Assembly: GCF_049056525.1 (NCBI RefSeq)
Contig: NZ_JBHUPT010000030.1
Location: 75,093-139,092 of the forward strand
From: Leisingera coralii
Lineage (GTDB): Bacteria > Pseudomonadota > Alphaproteobacteria > Rhodobacterales > Rhodobacteraceae
Direction of reading: 5' to 3'
Length of the DNA stretch: 64,000 nt
Part shown: one piece after another, positions 1 through 8,313 of the stretch
Position numbering within the stretch: the stretch's first letter is position 1
Layout: every line of letters starts with the position of its first letter
Notes under the pieces: generated by a model
What the model was told of the DNA's origin: nothing
The model's database searches: none
The model's input: the letters and a program-made list of their open reading frames with translations, nothing else
Program-made: the position numbers and the translations under genes

Positions 1-324
1 CACAATCGCCAGGGTGGTCATCGCCAGCCCCCAGGCCCCCGGCGACAGGAAGCCGAGCGCCACCATGCTGACGCCCACCAGGATCGCCACCCGCCGGCCC
101 GCGGCCTGCCAGGCGATCAGGACCAGGATCACCAGCATGATCACCGGCGGCACCGCATTGAGCGCGGTGTCGATGCCGACGATCATCTCGTTGAAGAAGT
201 TTTTGACGGGCTGGATCAAGGCGCGGTTGGCGATCGCCCACTGCTTGACCCCGTCCGCGGACTCCGCAAGCCCCAGATCGACCGAGGAAAACGGGTCGAG
301 GATGCTGAATTCTGTGTCTGCCAT
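1..324 (-). CDS. proW: Glycine betaine/proline ABC transporter permease (ProW-like), 3' part outside window
   Basis: Reading the minus strand from an ATG at 324 gives 108 codons, open to the window edge. The start reads MADTEFSILDPF; an amphipathic stretch and two hydrophobic segments follow (about residues 58-75 and 80-105). This matches the N-terminus of ProW/OpuAB permeases, which form the membrane channel of osmoprotectant (betaine, proline, carnitine) importers. The gene lies 12 bp downstream of the ProV-like ATPase on the same strand, the usual V-W order; the binding protein proX would be expected just outside the window. Family assignment is by recognition; the substrate is inferred. 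Confidence 0.8.
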   Translation of the reverse strand, partial: MADTEFSILDPFSSVDLGLAESADGVKQWAIANRALIQPVKNFFNEMIVGIDTALNAVPPVIMLVILVLIAWQAAGRRVAILVGVSMVALGFLSPGAWGLAMTTLAIV

Positions 325-336
325 GATCTTGCCTCC

Positions 337-1419
337 TCAGTGCTTCAGGCCGGCGGCGTCTGCGACATCGCCCTGGATGCCGCGCAGCAGGGCGTTCTTG
401 GTCACCACCCCGACGGTGCGGCCATCGGCCTTGACCAGCACCGGGTGCTGGGTCTGGACCGACAGGTTCACCAGATCGTCGAGCGACTGGCCGGGATGGG
501 CCTCGGGCCAGCCGTCCTTGTTGGCGGGGCCGTTCATCTGCTCGTACTGCTCGACCGGGGTCATGATCTTGGCGGCCGAGATCAGCTCCAGCTTGGAGAT
601 GCCAGCAACGAAGTCGGCAACGTAATCGTCGGCGGGGTTGGTCACGATGTCCTCCGGCGTGCCGACCTGCACCAGGGCGCCGTCCTTCATGATGGCGATG
701 CGGTCGCCGATGCGGATCGCCTCGTCCAGGTCGTGGGTGATGAACAGGGTGGTCTTCTTCATCTCTGCCGACAGCGACATGAACTTGTCCTGCAGCTGGC
801 GGCGGATCAGCGGGTCGAGCGCCGAGAAGGGCTCGTCCATCAGAAGGATCGAGGGATCAGCGGCAATCGCACGGGCGAGGCCGACGCGCTGCTGCATGCC
901 GCCCGACAGCTCATCCGGGTATTTCTGGTCCCAGCCATTGAGATCCACGGCGTCAATCGCGCGCATCGCATTCTCGCGGCGTTCACGCGCATCGTGGCCG
1001 CGCACTTCCTGGCTGAAGGAGACATTCTCCAGCACGGTGCGGTGCGGCATCAGCGCCATGTTCTGGAACACCATGCCGATCTTCTCGGCCCGCACCTCGC
1101 GCAGCTCCTTCGCGGACAGCTGATTGACGTCCTGCCCTTCGATGAACAGCTGGCCTGATGTGGGTTCGATCAGCCGGTTCACATGGCGAATCAAGGTCGA
1201 TTTGCCAGAGCCCGACAGCCCCATGATGCAGAAGATTTCGCCCCGCCCGACGGTAAAGGTGGCGTCCTGCACGCCCACCACACAGTCAAAGCGGTCGCGC
1301 ACCTCAAGCTTGCCAAGCCCCTGTTCCTGAACGGCTTTCATCGCCTCATCCGCGCGGCGGCCAAAGATCTTCCACAGATTGCGGCAGTCGATCACGGCTT
1401 CGTCAGGTTGCGTCGTCAC
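337..1419 (-). CDS. proV: Glycine betaine/proline ABC transporter ATP-binding protein (ProV-like)
   Basis: ABC ATPase of 360 residues that powers quaternary-amine import. Visible: Walker A GLSGSGKST (67-75), signature LSGGMQQR (171-178), Walker B ILLMDEP (191-197), switch FITHDLDEA, and a C-terminal regulatory extension of about 100 residues resembling the CBS part of OpuAA/ProV. An upstream in-frame start at 1539 exists, but it would run into the divergent regulator gene. I chose the GTG at 1419 because GGAGGAGGGG precedes it by a few bases and the protein then starts VTTQPDEAVID. It is co-transcribed with the permease downstream and divergent from a GntR gene. Betaine import would fit the betaine-catabolic genes elsewhere in the window. 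Confidence 0.87.
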   Translation of the reverse strand: MTTQPDEAVIDCRNLWKIFGRRADEAMKAVQEQGLGKLEVRDRFDCVVGVQDATFTVGRGEIFCIMGLSGSGKSTLIRHVNRLIEPTSGQLFIEGQDVNQLSAKELREVRAEKIGMVFQNMALMPHRTVLENVSFSQEVRGHDARERRENAMRAIDAVDLNGWDQKYPDELSGGMQQRVGLARAIAADPSILLMDEPFSALDPLIRRQLQDKFMSLSAEMKKTTLFITHDLDEAIRIGDRIAIMKDGALVQVGTPEDIVTNPADDYVADFVAGISKLELISAAKIMTPVEQYEQMNGPANKDGWPEAHPGQSLDDLVNLSVQTQHPVLVKADGRTVGVVTKNALLRGIQGDVADAAGLKH

Positions 1420-1578
1420 CTGTTCCCCTCCTCCGAAAACATTTCCTGCATACTGCATATTTTTTCTCTGTACACAAATTGTATTTTCTTCTAACACAAA
1501 ATGAGCAATCAGGTTGCCGAACCGGTTCCGCCGGGCCATCCTGCCCGTACTGGTTCAAATGCAACGATGGAGACTGGA

Positions 1579-2289
1579 ATGAAGGACGCGTCCAAAAGCA
1601 GGAAAGCAGCGCTTTATGGCCACTTGAAAACGGCCATCATGACGCTTGGCCTGCGGCCGGGCGCGGATCTCGACGAATCGAAGCTGTCGGAAGAGTTCGA
1701 GCTGTCCCGCACCCCGCTGCGCGAGGTGCTGCGCCAGCTGGCCGGCGAAGGCTATGTCGACCTGCGGGAAAACCGCGGCGCGCGGGTCAGCGAGATGTCG
1801 CACATGACCCTGCGCGACTTCTTCCTGGCGGCGCCGATGATCTATGGCGCGGTGCTGCAGCTGGCGGCCAAGAACGCCACCGAGGCGCAGATCGCAGAAC
1901 TGAAGGCAGCGCAGGAAGACTTCAAGGCGGCGCTGCGCTCCGGCTCCGGCGCTGACCGGGCGATGGCCAACAACCGCTTTCACGAGATCACCGGCGAGAT
2001 GGCCGACAACATCTATCTCGCCCCGTCCTTTCAGCGGCTGCTGATCGATCATGCCCGCATCGGCATGACCTTCTACCGCCCCCAGGACCGCCAGATGGCG
2101 GAAAACCTGGGTGAAGCCAGCGCCCAGCACGACGCCATCATCGCCGCCATCGAGGCGGGTGACGAGGCGGCGGCGGGGCAGCTGGCGATCGACCATTGGA
2201 ACCTGTCGCGCGACCAGATCGAGCTGTTCGTCATGCCCGCCGGGCTTGATGTGCCGCTGGGAACGGTGGCGCGCAAAACCCCTGCATGA
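1579..2289 (+). CDS. GntR-family (FadR/FCD subfamily) transcriptional regulator
   Basis: DNA-binding regulator of about 236 residues. A winged-helix N-terminus contains the GntR motif around KLSEEFELSRTPLREVLRQL; the helical C-terminus has FCD-type metal/effector residues (NNRFHEIT, and a late AQHDAIIAAIEAGD). In-frame ATGs exist at 1501, 1567 and 1579. I prefer 1579 because GGAG lies 5 bases upstream, while nothing resembling a ribosome site precedes 1501. It is divergent from the proV-like gene, and its stop overlaps the start of the DapA-family gene (ATGA). It is therefore the likely local regulator of the 2.3-6.1 kb operon and perhaps of the transporter. The effector is unknown. Confidence 0.85.
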   Translation: MKDASKSRKAALYGHLKTAIMTLGLRPGADLDESKLSEEFELSRTPLREVLRQLAGEGYVDLRENRGARVSEMSHMTLRDFFLAAPMIYGAVLQLAAKNATEAQIAELKAAQEDFKAALRSGSGADRAMANNRFHEITGEMADNIYLAPSFQRLLIDHARIGMTFYRPQDRQMAENLGEASAQHDAIIAAIEAGDEAAAGQLAIDHWNLSRDQIELFVMPAGLDVPLGTVARKTPA

Positions 2290-3215
2290 GGACCCAGATG
2301 ACCCCAATATTCCGGTTTGAGGGGATATATACCCCCGTCGTGACGCCCCATTTCGAGGACGGCAGCGTCAATTGGGACGCGCTGGCCGATGTCATCGAAT
2401 ACCTGATTGACGCCGGCGTGCATGGCCTGATCTCCGGCGGCTCCACCGGCGAGAACTATGCCCAGACCGTGGAGGAGCGCATTGCTCTGGCCCGTTTCAC
2501 CCATGAACGGCTGAAGGGCCGCCTGCCGCTGGTGGTGGGCACCGGCGCCATGCTGACCAGCGACTCCATCGCGCTGGCCGAAGGCGCCAAGGAGATCGGC
2601 GCGGATTCGATCCTGCTGGCCTCGCCCCCCTACTCGGTCCCGACCGACCGTGAAAACGCGCTGAATGCGCTGGCCATCGACAAGGCCGCTGACCTTCCGG
2701 TGATGCTCTACAACTACCCGCACCGCACCGGCACCATGATGGGCGAGGAGTTCCTCGACCGGGTCGGCCGTTCCCGCAATTTCTGCGGCATCAAGGAAAG
2801 CTCCGGCGATATCAACCGCGTGCACCTTCTGGCCCGCGACTATCCACATATCCAGCTGGGCTGCGGCATGGACGACCAGGCGCTGGAATTCTTTGCCTGG
2901 GGCGCGCCGTTCTGGGTTTGCGGCGGCTCGAACTTCCTGCCGAAGGAACACGTGGCGCTGTACAATGCCTGCGTGATCGAGGGCAACTTTGCCAAGGGCC
3001 GCCGCATCATGTCGGCCATGATGCCCTTGATGCGCGTGCTGGAGCAGGGCGGCAAGTTCATCCAGACCATCAAGCACGGTGTCACCATGAACGGCATCGA
3101 GGCCGGCGCCATGCGCGCGCCGCTGAAGGGGCTGAACAAGGATGACAAACGCGCGCTGGAACAGGTCGTGCGGGTGCTGAAACAGAAAATCGCAGATATC
3201 GAGGCGGAGGGCTGA
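2286..3215 (+). CDS. Dihydrodipicolinate synthase (DapA)-family lyase/deaminase
   Basis: TIM-barrel class I aldolase-type enzyme of 309 residues. Visible: GGSTGEN (51-57) for carboxylate binding, catalytic Tyr in YNYP (142-144) and the Schiff-base lysine Lys170 in GIKESSG. It is unlikely to be biosynthetic DapA because it sits in a catabolic operon with an aldehyde dehydrogenase and an amine oxidoreductase. The same trio in hydroxyproline degradation consists of a D-hydroxyproline oxidase, the DapA-family pyrroline-4-hydroxy-2-carboxylate deaminase and ketoglutarate-semialdehyde dehydrogenase. That role is an inference from context. The start overlaps the regulator stop; ATG 2298 is an alternative. 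Confidence 0.85.
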   Translation: MRTQMTPIFRFEGIYTPVVTPHFEDGSVNWDALADVIEYLIDAGVHGLISGGSTGENYAQTVEERIALARFTHERLKGRLPLVVGTGAMLTSDSIALAEGAKEIGADSILLASPPYSVPTDRENALNALAIDKAADLPVMLYNYPHRTGTMMGEEFLDRVGRSRNFCGIKESSGDINRVHLLARDYPHIQLGCGMDDQALEFFAWGAPFWVCGGSNFLPKEHVALYNACVIEGNFAKGRRIMSAMMPLMRVLEQGGKFIQTIKHGVTMNGIEAGAMRAPLKGLNKDDKRALEQVVRVLKQKIADIEAEG

Positions 3216-3218
3216 TCC

Positions 3219-4718
3219 ATGTCGCTGCTTACTCAGGACGAATACAAATCCATCGCCGCCAATCTGGACCTGCCCACGGGCGCGTTCATCGACGGCAAGT
3301 TCTGCCCGGCCGCGTCCGGCAAGACCTTCGAGACCGTGAACCCGGCCACTGGGGAGAAGCTGGCCGATATCGCGGCCTGCGGTGCCGCGGACGTTGATGT
3401 CGCGGTCGAAAAAGCCCGCGAGGCCTTCGACGATGGCCGCTGGTCGAAACTGCACCCGTCGGAGCGCAAGGACGTGCTGATCCGGCTGTGCAAGCTGATG
3501 ACCCGCAACGCCCATGAACTGGCGGTGATGGAAAGCCTCGACAGCGGCAAGACCATCTATGACTGCGAAACCGTCGACGTGCCGGAGACCATCCACTGCC
3601 TGAAATGGCACGCGGAAGCCATCGACAAGATCTATGACCAGGTGTCGCCTGCCTCCGACAATCACATCGCCATGGTGGTGCGTGAGCCGATCGGCGTGGT
3701 CGGCCTGGTGCTGCCGTGGAACTTCCCGCTGCTGATGCTGGCGTGGAAGATCGGCCCGGCGCTGGCGGCAGGCTGCTCCGTGGTGGTGAAGCCGGCGGCG
3801 GAAACCACCCTGACCGCGCTGCGCGTTGCGGAACTGGCGATGGAAGCCGGCCTGCCCCGCGGTGTGCTGAACATCGTGCCCGGCGGCGGTGCTGAGGTGG
3901 GCGAGCCGATCGGCCGCCACATGGATATCGACATGGTCTCCTTCACCGGCTCCACCGTGACCGGCAAGCGCTTCCTCACCTATTCGGCGGAAAGCAATGC
4001 CAAGGAAGTGGTGCTGGAGATGGGCGGCAAGAACCCCGCCATCGTGATGGACGACGCCGAGAACCTGGACCGAGTGGCCGCCCACGTGGTGAACGGCGCC
4101 TTCTGGAACATGGGCGAGAACTGCTCTGCCTCCTCCCGCCTGATCGTGCACAAGGACATCAAGGCAGAGCTGCTGGAGCGCATCGCCCATCACGCCAAGG
4201 CGTGGAACGTGGGCGATCCGCTGGACCCGGAAACCCGGATGGGCGCGCTGGTGTCCCGGGCGCATTTCGACAAGGTTTGCGGCTATCTGGAGCAGGCCGA
4301 CAACGTGGTGCTGGGCGGCAAGGCGCATGACGGCGCATTTGTCGAGGCCACGGTCGTCGAGGTGCCGGGCAATGACGCGGTGCTGGCGCGCGAGGAGATT
4401 TTTGGCCCGGTGCTGTCGGTGATCGAGGTTTCCGGCTTTGACGAGGCCATCCGGATCGCCAATGACACGCAATACGGCCTCTGCGCCTCGATCTTCACCG
4501 CCAACGCCAAGCGCGCGATCCGTGGTGCCCGCGCCATCCGCGCAGGCACGGTGACGGTCAACAGCTTTGGCGAGGGCGACATCACCACGCCGTTTGGCGG
4601 CTTCAAGCAGTCGGGCTTTGGCGGCCGCGACAACTCTGTCCATGCCCATGACCAGTACACCCAGCTGAAAACCATCTGGATAGATCTGGCCGACGACGCA
4701 GACGAGGCCGTGGATTGA
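3219..4718 (+). CDS. NAD(P)-dependent aldehyde dehydrogenase (PuuC/ketoglutarate-semialdehyde type)
   Basis: Full-length ALDH of 499 residues. Conserved features: PWNFP (166-170) with oxyanion Asn168, general base Glu267 in LEMGG, catalytic Cys302 in GENCSASSR, and C-terminal EEIFGPV and GGFKQSGFG. It oxidises an aldehyde made from an amine or from the preceding DapA-family enzyme to the acid. Sequence style is closest to gamma-glutamyl-aminobutyraldehyde dehydrogenases, but in this operon 2-oxoglutarate semialdehyde is an equally plausible substrate. It starts 3 bp after the DapA-family stop, and its stop overlaps the next start (TTGA). It is paralogous to the ALDH at 52353-53849. Confidence 0.88.
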   Translation: MSLLTQDEYKSIAANLDLPTGAFIDGKFCPAASGKTFETVNPATGEKLADIAACGAADVDVAVEKAREAFDDGRWSKLHPSERKDVLIRLCKLMTRNAHELAVMESLDSGKTIYDCETVDVPETIHCLKWHAEAIDKIYDQVSPASDNHIAMVVREPIGVVGLVLPWNFPLLMLAWKIGPALAAGCSVVVKPAAETTLTALRVAELAMEAGLPRGVLNIVPGGGAEVGEPIGRHMDIDMVSFTGSTVTGKRFLTYSAESNAKEVVLEMGGKNPAIVMDDAENLDRVAAHVVNGAFWNMGENCSASSRLIVHKDIKAELLERIAHHAKAWNVGDPLDPETRMGALVSRAHFDKVCGYLEQADNVVLGGKAHDGAFVEATVVEVPGNDAVLAREEIFGPVLSVIEVSGFDEAIRIANDTQYGLCASIFTANAKRAIRGARAIRAGTVTVNSFGEGDITTPFGGFKQSGFGGRDNSVHAHDQYTQLKTIWIDLADDADEAVD

Positions 4719-6055
4719 CCGCCTACACCGCCAAACGTCTGCCCAGGCAGACCGGCGCGGCGGGATGGAATGCCATCCTGCCGCCGCAGGCACCCCTGCC
4801 GGTGCTGGAGCAGGACCTGAGTGCCGATGTAACCATCATCGGCGGCGGGTTTGCGGGCCTCTCCGCCGCCCGCCGCCTGCACCAGCTGGACCCCTCGCTG
4901 AAGGTGGCGGTGCTGGAAGCCGGCCGCTTTGCCGAAAGCTCCGCCGGGCGCAATTCCGGTTTCATGATCGACCTGCCGCATGATTTGTCATCTGACAATT
5001 ACGCGGGAACGGGGCTGGACGCGGACAAGGCTGCCATCGCCATGAACCGCAAGGCCATCGCGTTTGCCAAAGACGTGGCCGAAGACTGCGCCCTGCCGCA
5101 GGAGATGTTTGATCCCGCCGGCAAGATCAACGCCGCCGCCACCAAGGCCGGCGACAAGCACAACCGCGACTTCGCCGCCCATCTGGAACGGCTGGGCGAG
5201 CCGCATCAGCTGCTGAGCCAGCAGGAGATGCGGGAACGAACCGGCAGCCCGCATTACACTTCCGGTCTTTACGCGCCGGGCACGGTGATGATCCAGCCCG
5301 CGGCCTATGTCAGGGCATTGTCCAGCCATCTGGCCGGGCAGGTCAGCGTGTTCGAAAACTCCCCCGCCACCGGGTTTGAGAAACAGGGCAACGGCTGGCT
5401 GGTCAAAACCCCGAAAGGGCGTATCTCCACCGGCGCGGTCATCCTGGCCAACAACGGCCACCTGGAAAGCTTCGGCTTCTACCAGCGGCGCCTGATGCAC
5501 ATCTGCCTCTATGCCTCGATGACCGAACGGCTGACGCCGGAACAGATCGGGCGGCTGGGCGGTGAACCCCGCTGGTCGGTCACGCCGGCGGATCCGATGG
5601 GCACCTCGGTGCGGCGGATTTCCGGGTCTTACGGCGACCGGATCCTGATCCGCACCTGTTCCAGCTTCCACCCCACCATCGAGACCAGCGACATGCGCCT
5701 GCGCAACGCGGGCTGGGTGCATGACCGCAAGTTCAAGGAGCGGTTCCCGCATCTGGAAGACGTGCGGATGGAGCACCGCTGGGCCGGTATGCTCTGCCTC
5801 AGCCGTAATGGCTCGGCGGCCTTTGGAGAGCTGGACCAGGGCGTCTATTCCGCGTGCTGCCAGAACGGCCTGGGGATTGCGCGCGGCACCTTGCAAGGCA
5901 TGGGCATCGCCGAGTTGCTGGTGCAAGGCGGGTCCAACATAGCCAGCCACTTCCTGGCCCAGCCGATGCCGCCAAAGCTGCCGCCGGAACCCTTTGCCTC
6001 GATTGGCGCCAATACCTACCTGGCGTGGAAGGAATGGCGGTCTGGCAAGGAGTAG
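4715..6055 (+). CDS. FAD-dependent amine/amino-acid oxidoreductase (DAO family, PuuB/OrdL-like)
   Basis: Flavoprotein of 446 residues with a dinucleotide-binding motif GGGFAGLSAARR beginning at residue 43, an ESSAGRNSGF flavin loop and a C-terminal DAO-fold segment (GLGIARGTLQGMGIAELL). The family oxidises amines or D-amino acids to imines; relatives include gamma-glutamylputrescine oxidase, DadA-type dehydrogenases and hydroxyproline oxidases. The start is a TTG overlapping the ALDH stop, so translation is probably coupled. The coding sequence contains a near match (4985-4998) to the RepB-site palindrome. The substrate cannot be fixed from sequence; polyamine conjugate or D-hydroxyproline are the best candidates. 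Confidence 0.83.
   Translation: MTAYTAKRLPRQTGAAGWNAILPPQAPLPVLEQDLSADVTIIGGGFAGLSAARRLHQLDPSLKVAVLEAGRFAESSAGRNSGFMIDLPHDLSSDNYAGTGLDADKAAIAMNRKAIAFAKDVAEDCALPQEMFDPAGKINAAATKAGDKHNRDFAAHLERLGEPHQLLSQQEMRERTGSPHYTSGLYAPGTVMIQPAAYVRALSSHLAGQVSVFENSPATGFEKQGNGWLVKTPKGRISTGAVILANNGHLESFGFYQRRLMHICLYASMTERLTPEQIGRLGGEPRWSVTPADPMGTSVRRISGSYGDRILIRTCSSFHPTIETSDMRLRNAGWVHDRKFKERFPHLEDVRMEHRWAGMLCLSRNGSAAFGELDQGVYSACCQNGLGIARGTLQGMGIAELLVQGGSNIASHFLAQPMPPKLPPEPFASIGANTYLAWKEWRSGKE
4985..4998. repeat. Degenerate copy of the plasmid palindrome
   Basis: TTGTCATCTGACAA differs from the exact core found near repC only at the centre (TC instead of GC), keeping both TTGTCA and TGACAA arms. It lies inside the FAD oxidoreductase gene and is read in the same frame (L-S-S-D-N) as the exact copy in hutI. 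It could be a weak site or chance. Confidence 0.3.
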
Positions 6056-6059
6056 CGGG

Positions 6060-6083
6060 GGGGGCATCCTGCCGGATGCCCCC
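6060..6083. terminator. Bidirectional hairpin between convergent genes
   Basis: A perfect 10-bp stem (GGGGGCATCC / GGATGCCCCC) with a TGCC loop fills most of the 35-bp gap between the FAD oxidoreductase stop and the homospermidine synthase stop. There is no T tract on either side, so it may slow or terminate transcription only with help from Rho. Confidence 0.5.
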
Positions 6084-6090
6084 GGCGGGA

Positions 6091-7512
6091 TCAGCTCGCC
6101 AGCACGTTCCGGAAAAGCCAGGGATCGCTTTCGTCGATGTCCTCGGGGAACTGCACCCAGCGGTCCTGCAGCGGCGTCCAATCGGTATAATGCGCCTCGA
6201 CCGGGCCAAGATAGGGCCGCTGCACCTCAAGACAGCGGGCATGGTCCATCTCGTCCGTCTCTACGATCCCGGCCTCGGGATTTTCCAAGGCCCAGACCAT
6301 GCCGGCCAGCACCGCCGAGGTGACCTGCAGCCCGGTCGCATTCTGATACGGCGCAAGGTCGCGGGCCTCCTCGTTCGACAGGCGGGAACCAAACCACAGC
6401 GCATTCTTTTCATGGCCATAGAGCAGCACGCCCAGCTCATCGATGCCTTCGATGATCTCATCCTCGGTCAGGATATGGTGCCGCTCCTGCTGCTGGCCCG
6501 AGCCGAACAGCTCATGCAGGCTCAGCACCGCGTCGTCGCAGGGGTGATAGGCATAGTGGCAGGTCGGTCGGTACTCGGGATCGGCGCCAGCGCCCACGGT
6601 GTAGTAGTCGGCGATCGAGATCGCCTCGTTATGGGTGACCAGGAAGCCGAACTGCGGCCCTGGCGTCGGGCACCAGGTATGCACCCGGGTGATCGCGCCC
6701 GGCCGCTCCAGCCAGATCGCGGCCTGGCAGCCGGTGTCCTGCCGGTGGCCGTTCTCGGGGAACCAGGTCTCGTGCGTGCCCCACCCCAGCTCGGCGGGCT
6801 GGAACCCTTCGGCGATGAAGCCCTCGACCGACCAGGTGTTGACGAAGGTGCCGCGGGCGCGCGGCACCCGGCGGGCCTGGGTATCCCGTTCGGCGATATG
6901 AACGCCCTTGACGCCAAGCGACTGCATCAGCCGCGCCCATTCCTCGCGGCTGGCAGGTGTCTCAACGTCGCGGCCCGTATCGCGGGCAAGCGTCAGCAGC
7001 GCTTCCTTAACGAACCAGCTGACCATGCCGGGATTGGCACCGCAGCAGCTGACAGCCGTCGTGCCGCCGGGATTGCGCGCCTTTTCATCCCTGACGGCCT
7101 GCCGCAGCGCGTAATTGGTGCGGGCGGCGTTGTCCGTGGTGCCGAAGTAGTATCCCGCCCAAGGCTCAACCACCGTATCGATGTAGAGCACGCCGAGCTC
7201 ACGCAGATAGGTCATGATTTCAAGTGAGGACGTGTCCACCGACAGGTTGACGCAGAACCCCTTGCCCTCACTGAAAAGCCCGCCCAGGACATCCTTGTAG
7301 TTTTCCGGCGTCAGCGAGACCTGAAGGTGGTTGATCTTGTGCTGGCGCAGAAAATTCGCCTTGGCGGCATCGGGCTCGATGACCGTGAGCTTTGACGCGT
7401 CGAATTCAAAATGGCGTTCGATCAGGGGCAGCGTGCCCTTGCCGATCGACCCGAAGCCTATGATGACGATGGGGCCGTCGATCCGGCCGTAAATGGGATA
7501 GTCTTGTGCCAT
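6091..7512 (-). CDS. hss: Homospermidine synthase
   Basis: Protein of 473 residues closely resembling bacterial homospermidine synthase, which transfers the aminobutyl group of putrescine to a second putrescine using NAD as a prosthetic group. Visible: Rossmann NAD motif GFGSIGKG (19-26), the family segments SLDTSSL-like VDTSSLEIMTYLRE and CGANPGMVSWF, and NATGLQVTSAVLAGM near the end. AAGGAG precedes the ATG at 7512. It is convergent with the 2.3-6.1 kb operon and divergent from nasT. Homospermidine is a typical alphaproteobacterial polyamine, which fits the polyamine-type importer at 60-64 kb. Confidence 0.93.
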   Translation of the reverse strand: MAQDYPIYGRIDGPIVIIGFGSIGKGTLPLIERHFEFDASKLTVIEPDAAKANFLRQHKINHLQVSLTPENYKDVLGGLFSEGKGFCVNLSVDTSSLEIMTYLRELGVLYIDTVVEPWAGYYFGTTDNAARTNYALRQAVRDEKARNPGGTTAVSCCGANPGMVSWFVKEALLTLARDTGRDVETPASREEWARLMQSLGVKGVHIAERDTQARRVPRARGTFVNTWSVEGFIAEGFQPAELGWGTHETWFPENGHRQDTGCQAAIWLERPGAITRVHTWCPTPGPQFGFLVTHNEAISIADYYTVGAGADPEYRPTCHYAYHPCDDAVLSLHELFGSGQQQERHHILTEDEIIEGIDELGVLLYGHEKNALWFGSRLSNEEARDLAPYQNATGLQVTSAVLAGMVWALENPEAGIVETDEMDHARCLEVQRPYLGPVEAHYTDWTPLQDRWVQFPEDIDESDPWLFRNVLAS

Positions 7513-7728
7513 AGGCTTCTCCTTGCAGATTCGTGCGTTCCGGCCAGTATGGGCCAGCTGGTGGGAATCCGGGTGCGAATAATGCGCTCAGTGCCCGTAT
7601 GCAGCTTTTCGTCCGCCGCCGGAAGTATCGGCAGCCCGCCCAATAATTGGGCACAACCGGGCGATGGGCCGGCCGCACGACTTGGCAGGCCTTTACAGAT
7701 TGCCCACCCCAAGCCGATGTTTTGGCGC

Positions 7729-8313
7729 ATGTCCGATCCCCTGTCCATCATCGTCGTCGAAAGCGACCGCGACCGCGCGTTCATGATTGTGGACGGCCTG
7801 CGTGAGGCCGGGGAGTTCGATATTCAGGTGATTTCAGAGCCATCCGGCCTTGCCCGCCAGATCCAGATGCGGGACCCGGACGTTGTCCTCATCGACATCG
7901 CAGACCCTTCGCGCGATGTGCTGGAAGAGCTTACGCTGGCCTCCGGCCCCAAGGAACGCCCCGTGGCAATGTTTGTCGACCGCAGCGCCGAAGGGCTGTC
8001 TGCAGCTGCCGTGGAAGCCGGCGTCTCCGCCTATGTGGTCGACGGGCTGCAGCCGGCCCGGCTGAAACCGGTTCTGGACGCCGCCATCGCGCGGTTCCGG
8101 CTGTTCCAGAGGATGCGCACAGAGCTGGCCGAGGCCAAGCGGGCGCTGGAGGAGCGCAAGGTGATCGATCGCGCCAAGGGCATGATCATGAAGGCCCGGG
8201 GCATCGAAGAGGATGCGGCCTATGCGCTGTTGCGCAAGGCCGCGATGGACCAGAACAAACGCGTCGCAGAGGTGGCGCAGGCGCTGGTAACGGCGGCGGG
8301 GTTGCTGGCATGA
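7729..8313 (+). CDS. nasT: ANTAR-domain nitrate antitermination regulator NasT
   Basis: Two-domain protein of 194 residues: an N-terminal receiver-like domain (Asp56 in VLIDI) and a C-terminal ANTAR RNA-binding domain (about 130-190; RAKGMIMKARGIEEDAAYALLRKAA). NasT binds paired hairpins in nitrate-operon leaders and prevents terminator formation; NasS holds it inactive without nitrate or nitrite. The start chosen is the ATG at 7729, giving MSDPLSIIVVESD; a longer frame begins at 7411 but would overlap homospermidine synthase. It overlaps nasS by 4 bp (ATGA). The expected target is the leader at 9489-9755. Confidence 0.92.
   Translation: MSDPLSIIVVESDRDRAFMIVDGLREAGEFDIQVISEPSGLARQIQMRDPDVVLIDIADPSRDVLEELTLASGPKERPVAMFVDRSAEGLSAAAVEAGVSAYVVDGLQPARLKPVLDAAIARFRLFQRMRTELAEAKRALEERKVIDRAKGMIMKARGIEEDAAYALLRKAAMDQNKRVAEVAQALVTAAGLLA

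Noticed and set aside
2073..4793. 906-residue minus-strand ORF opposite the DapA-family and ALDH genes
   Set aside because: Low-complexity His/Arg/Gly-rich product typical of antisense frames in GC-rich DNA; the plus-strand genes have clear active sites.
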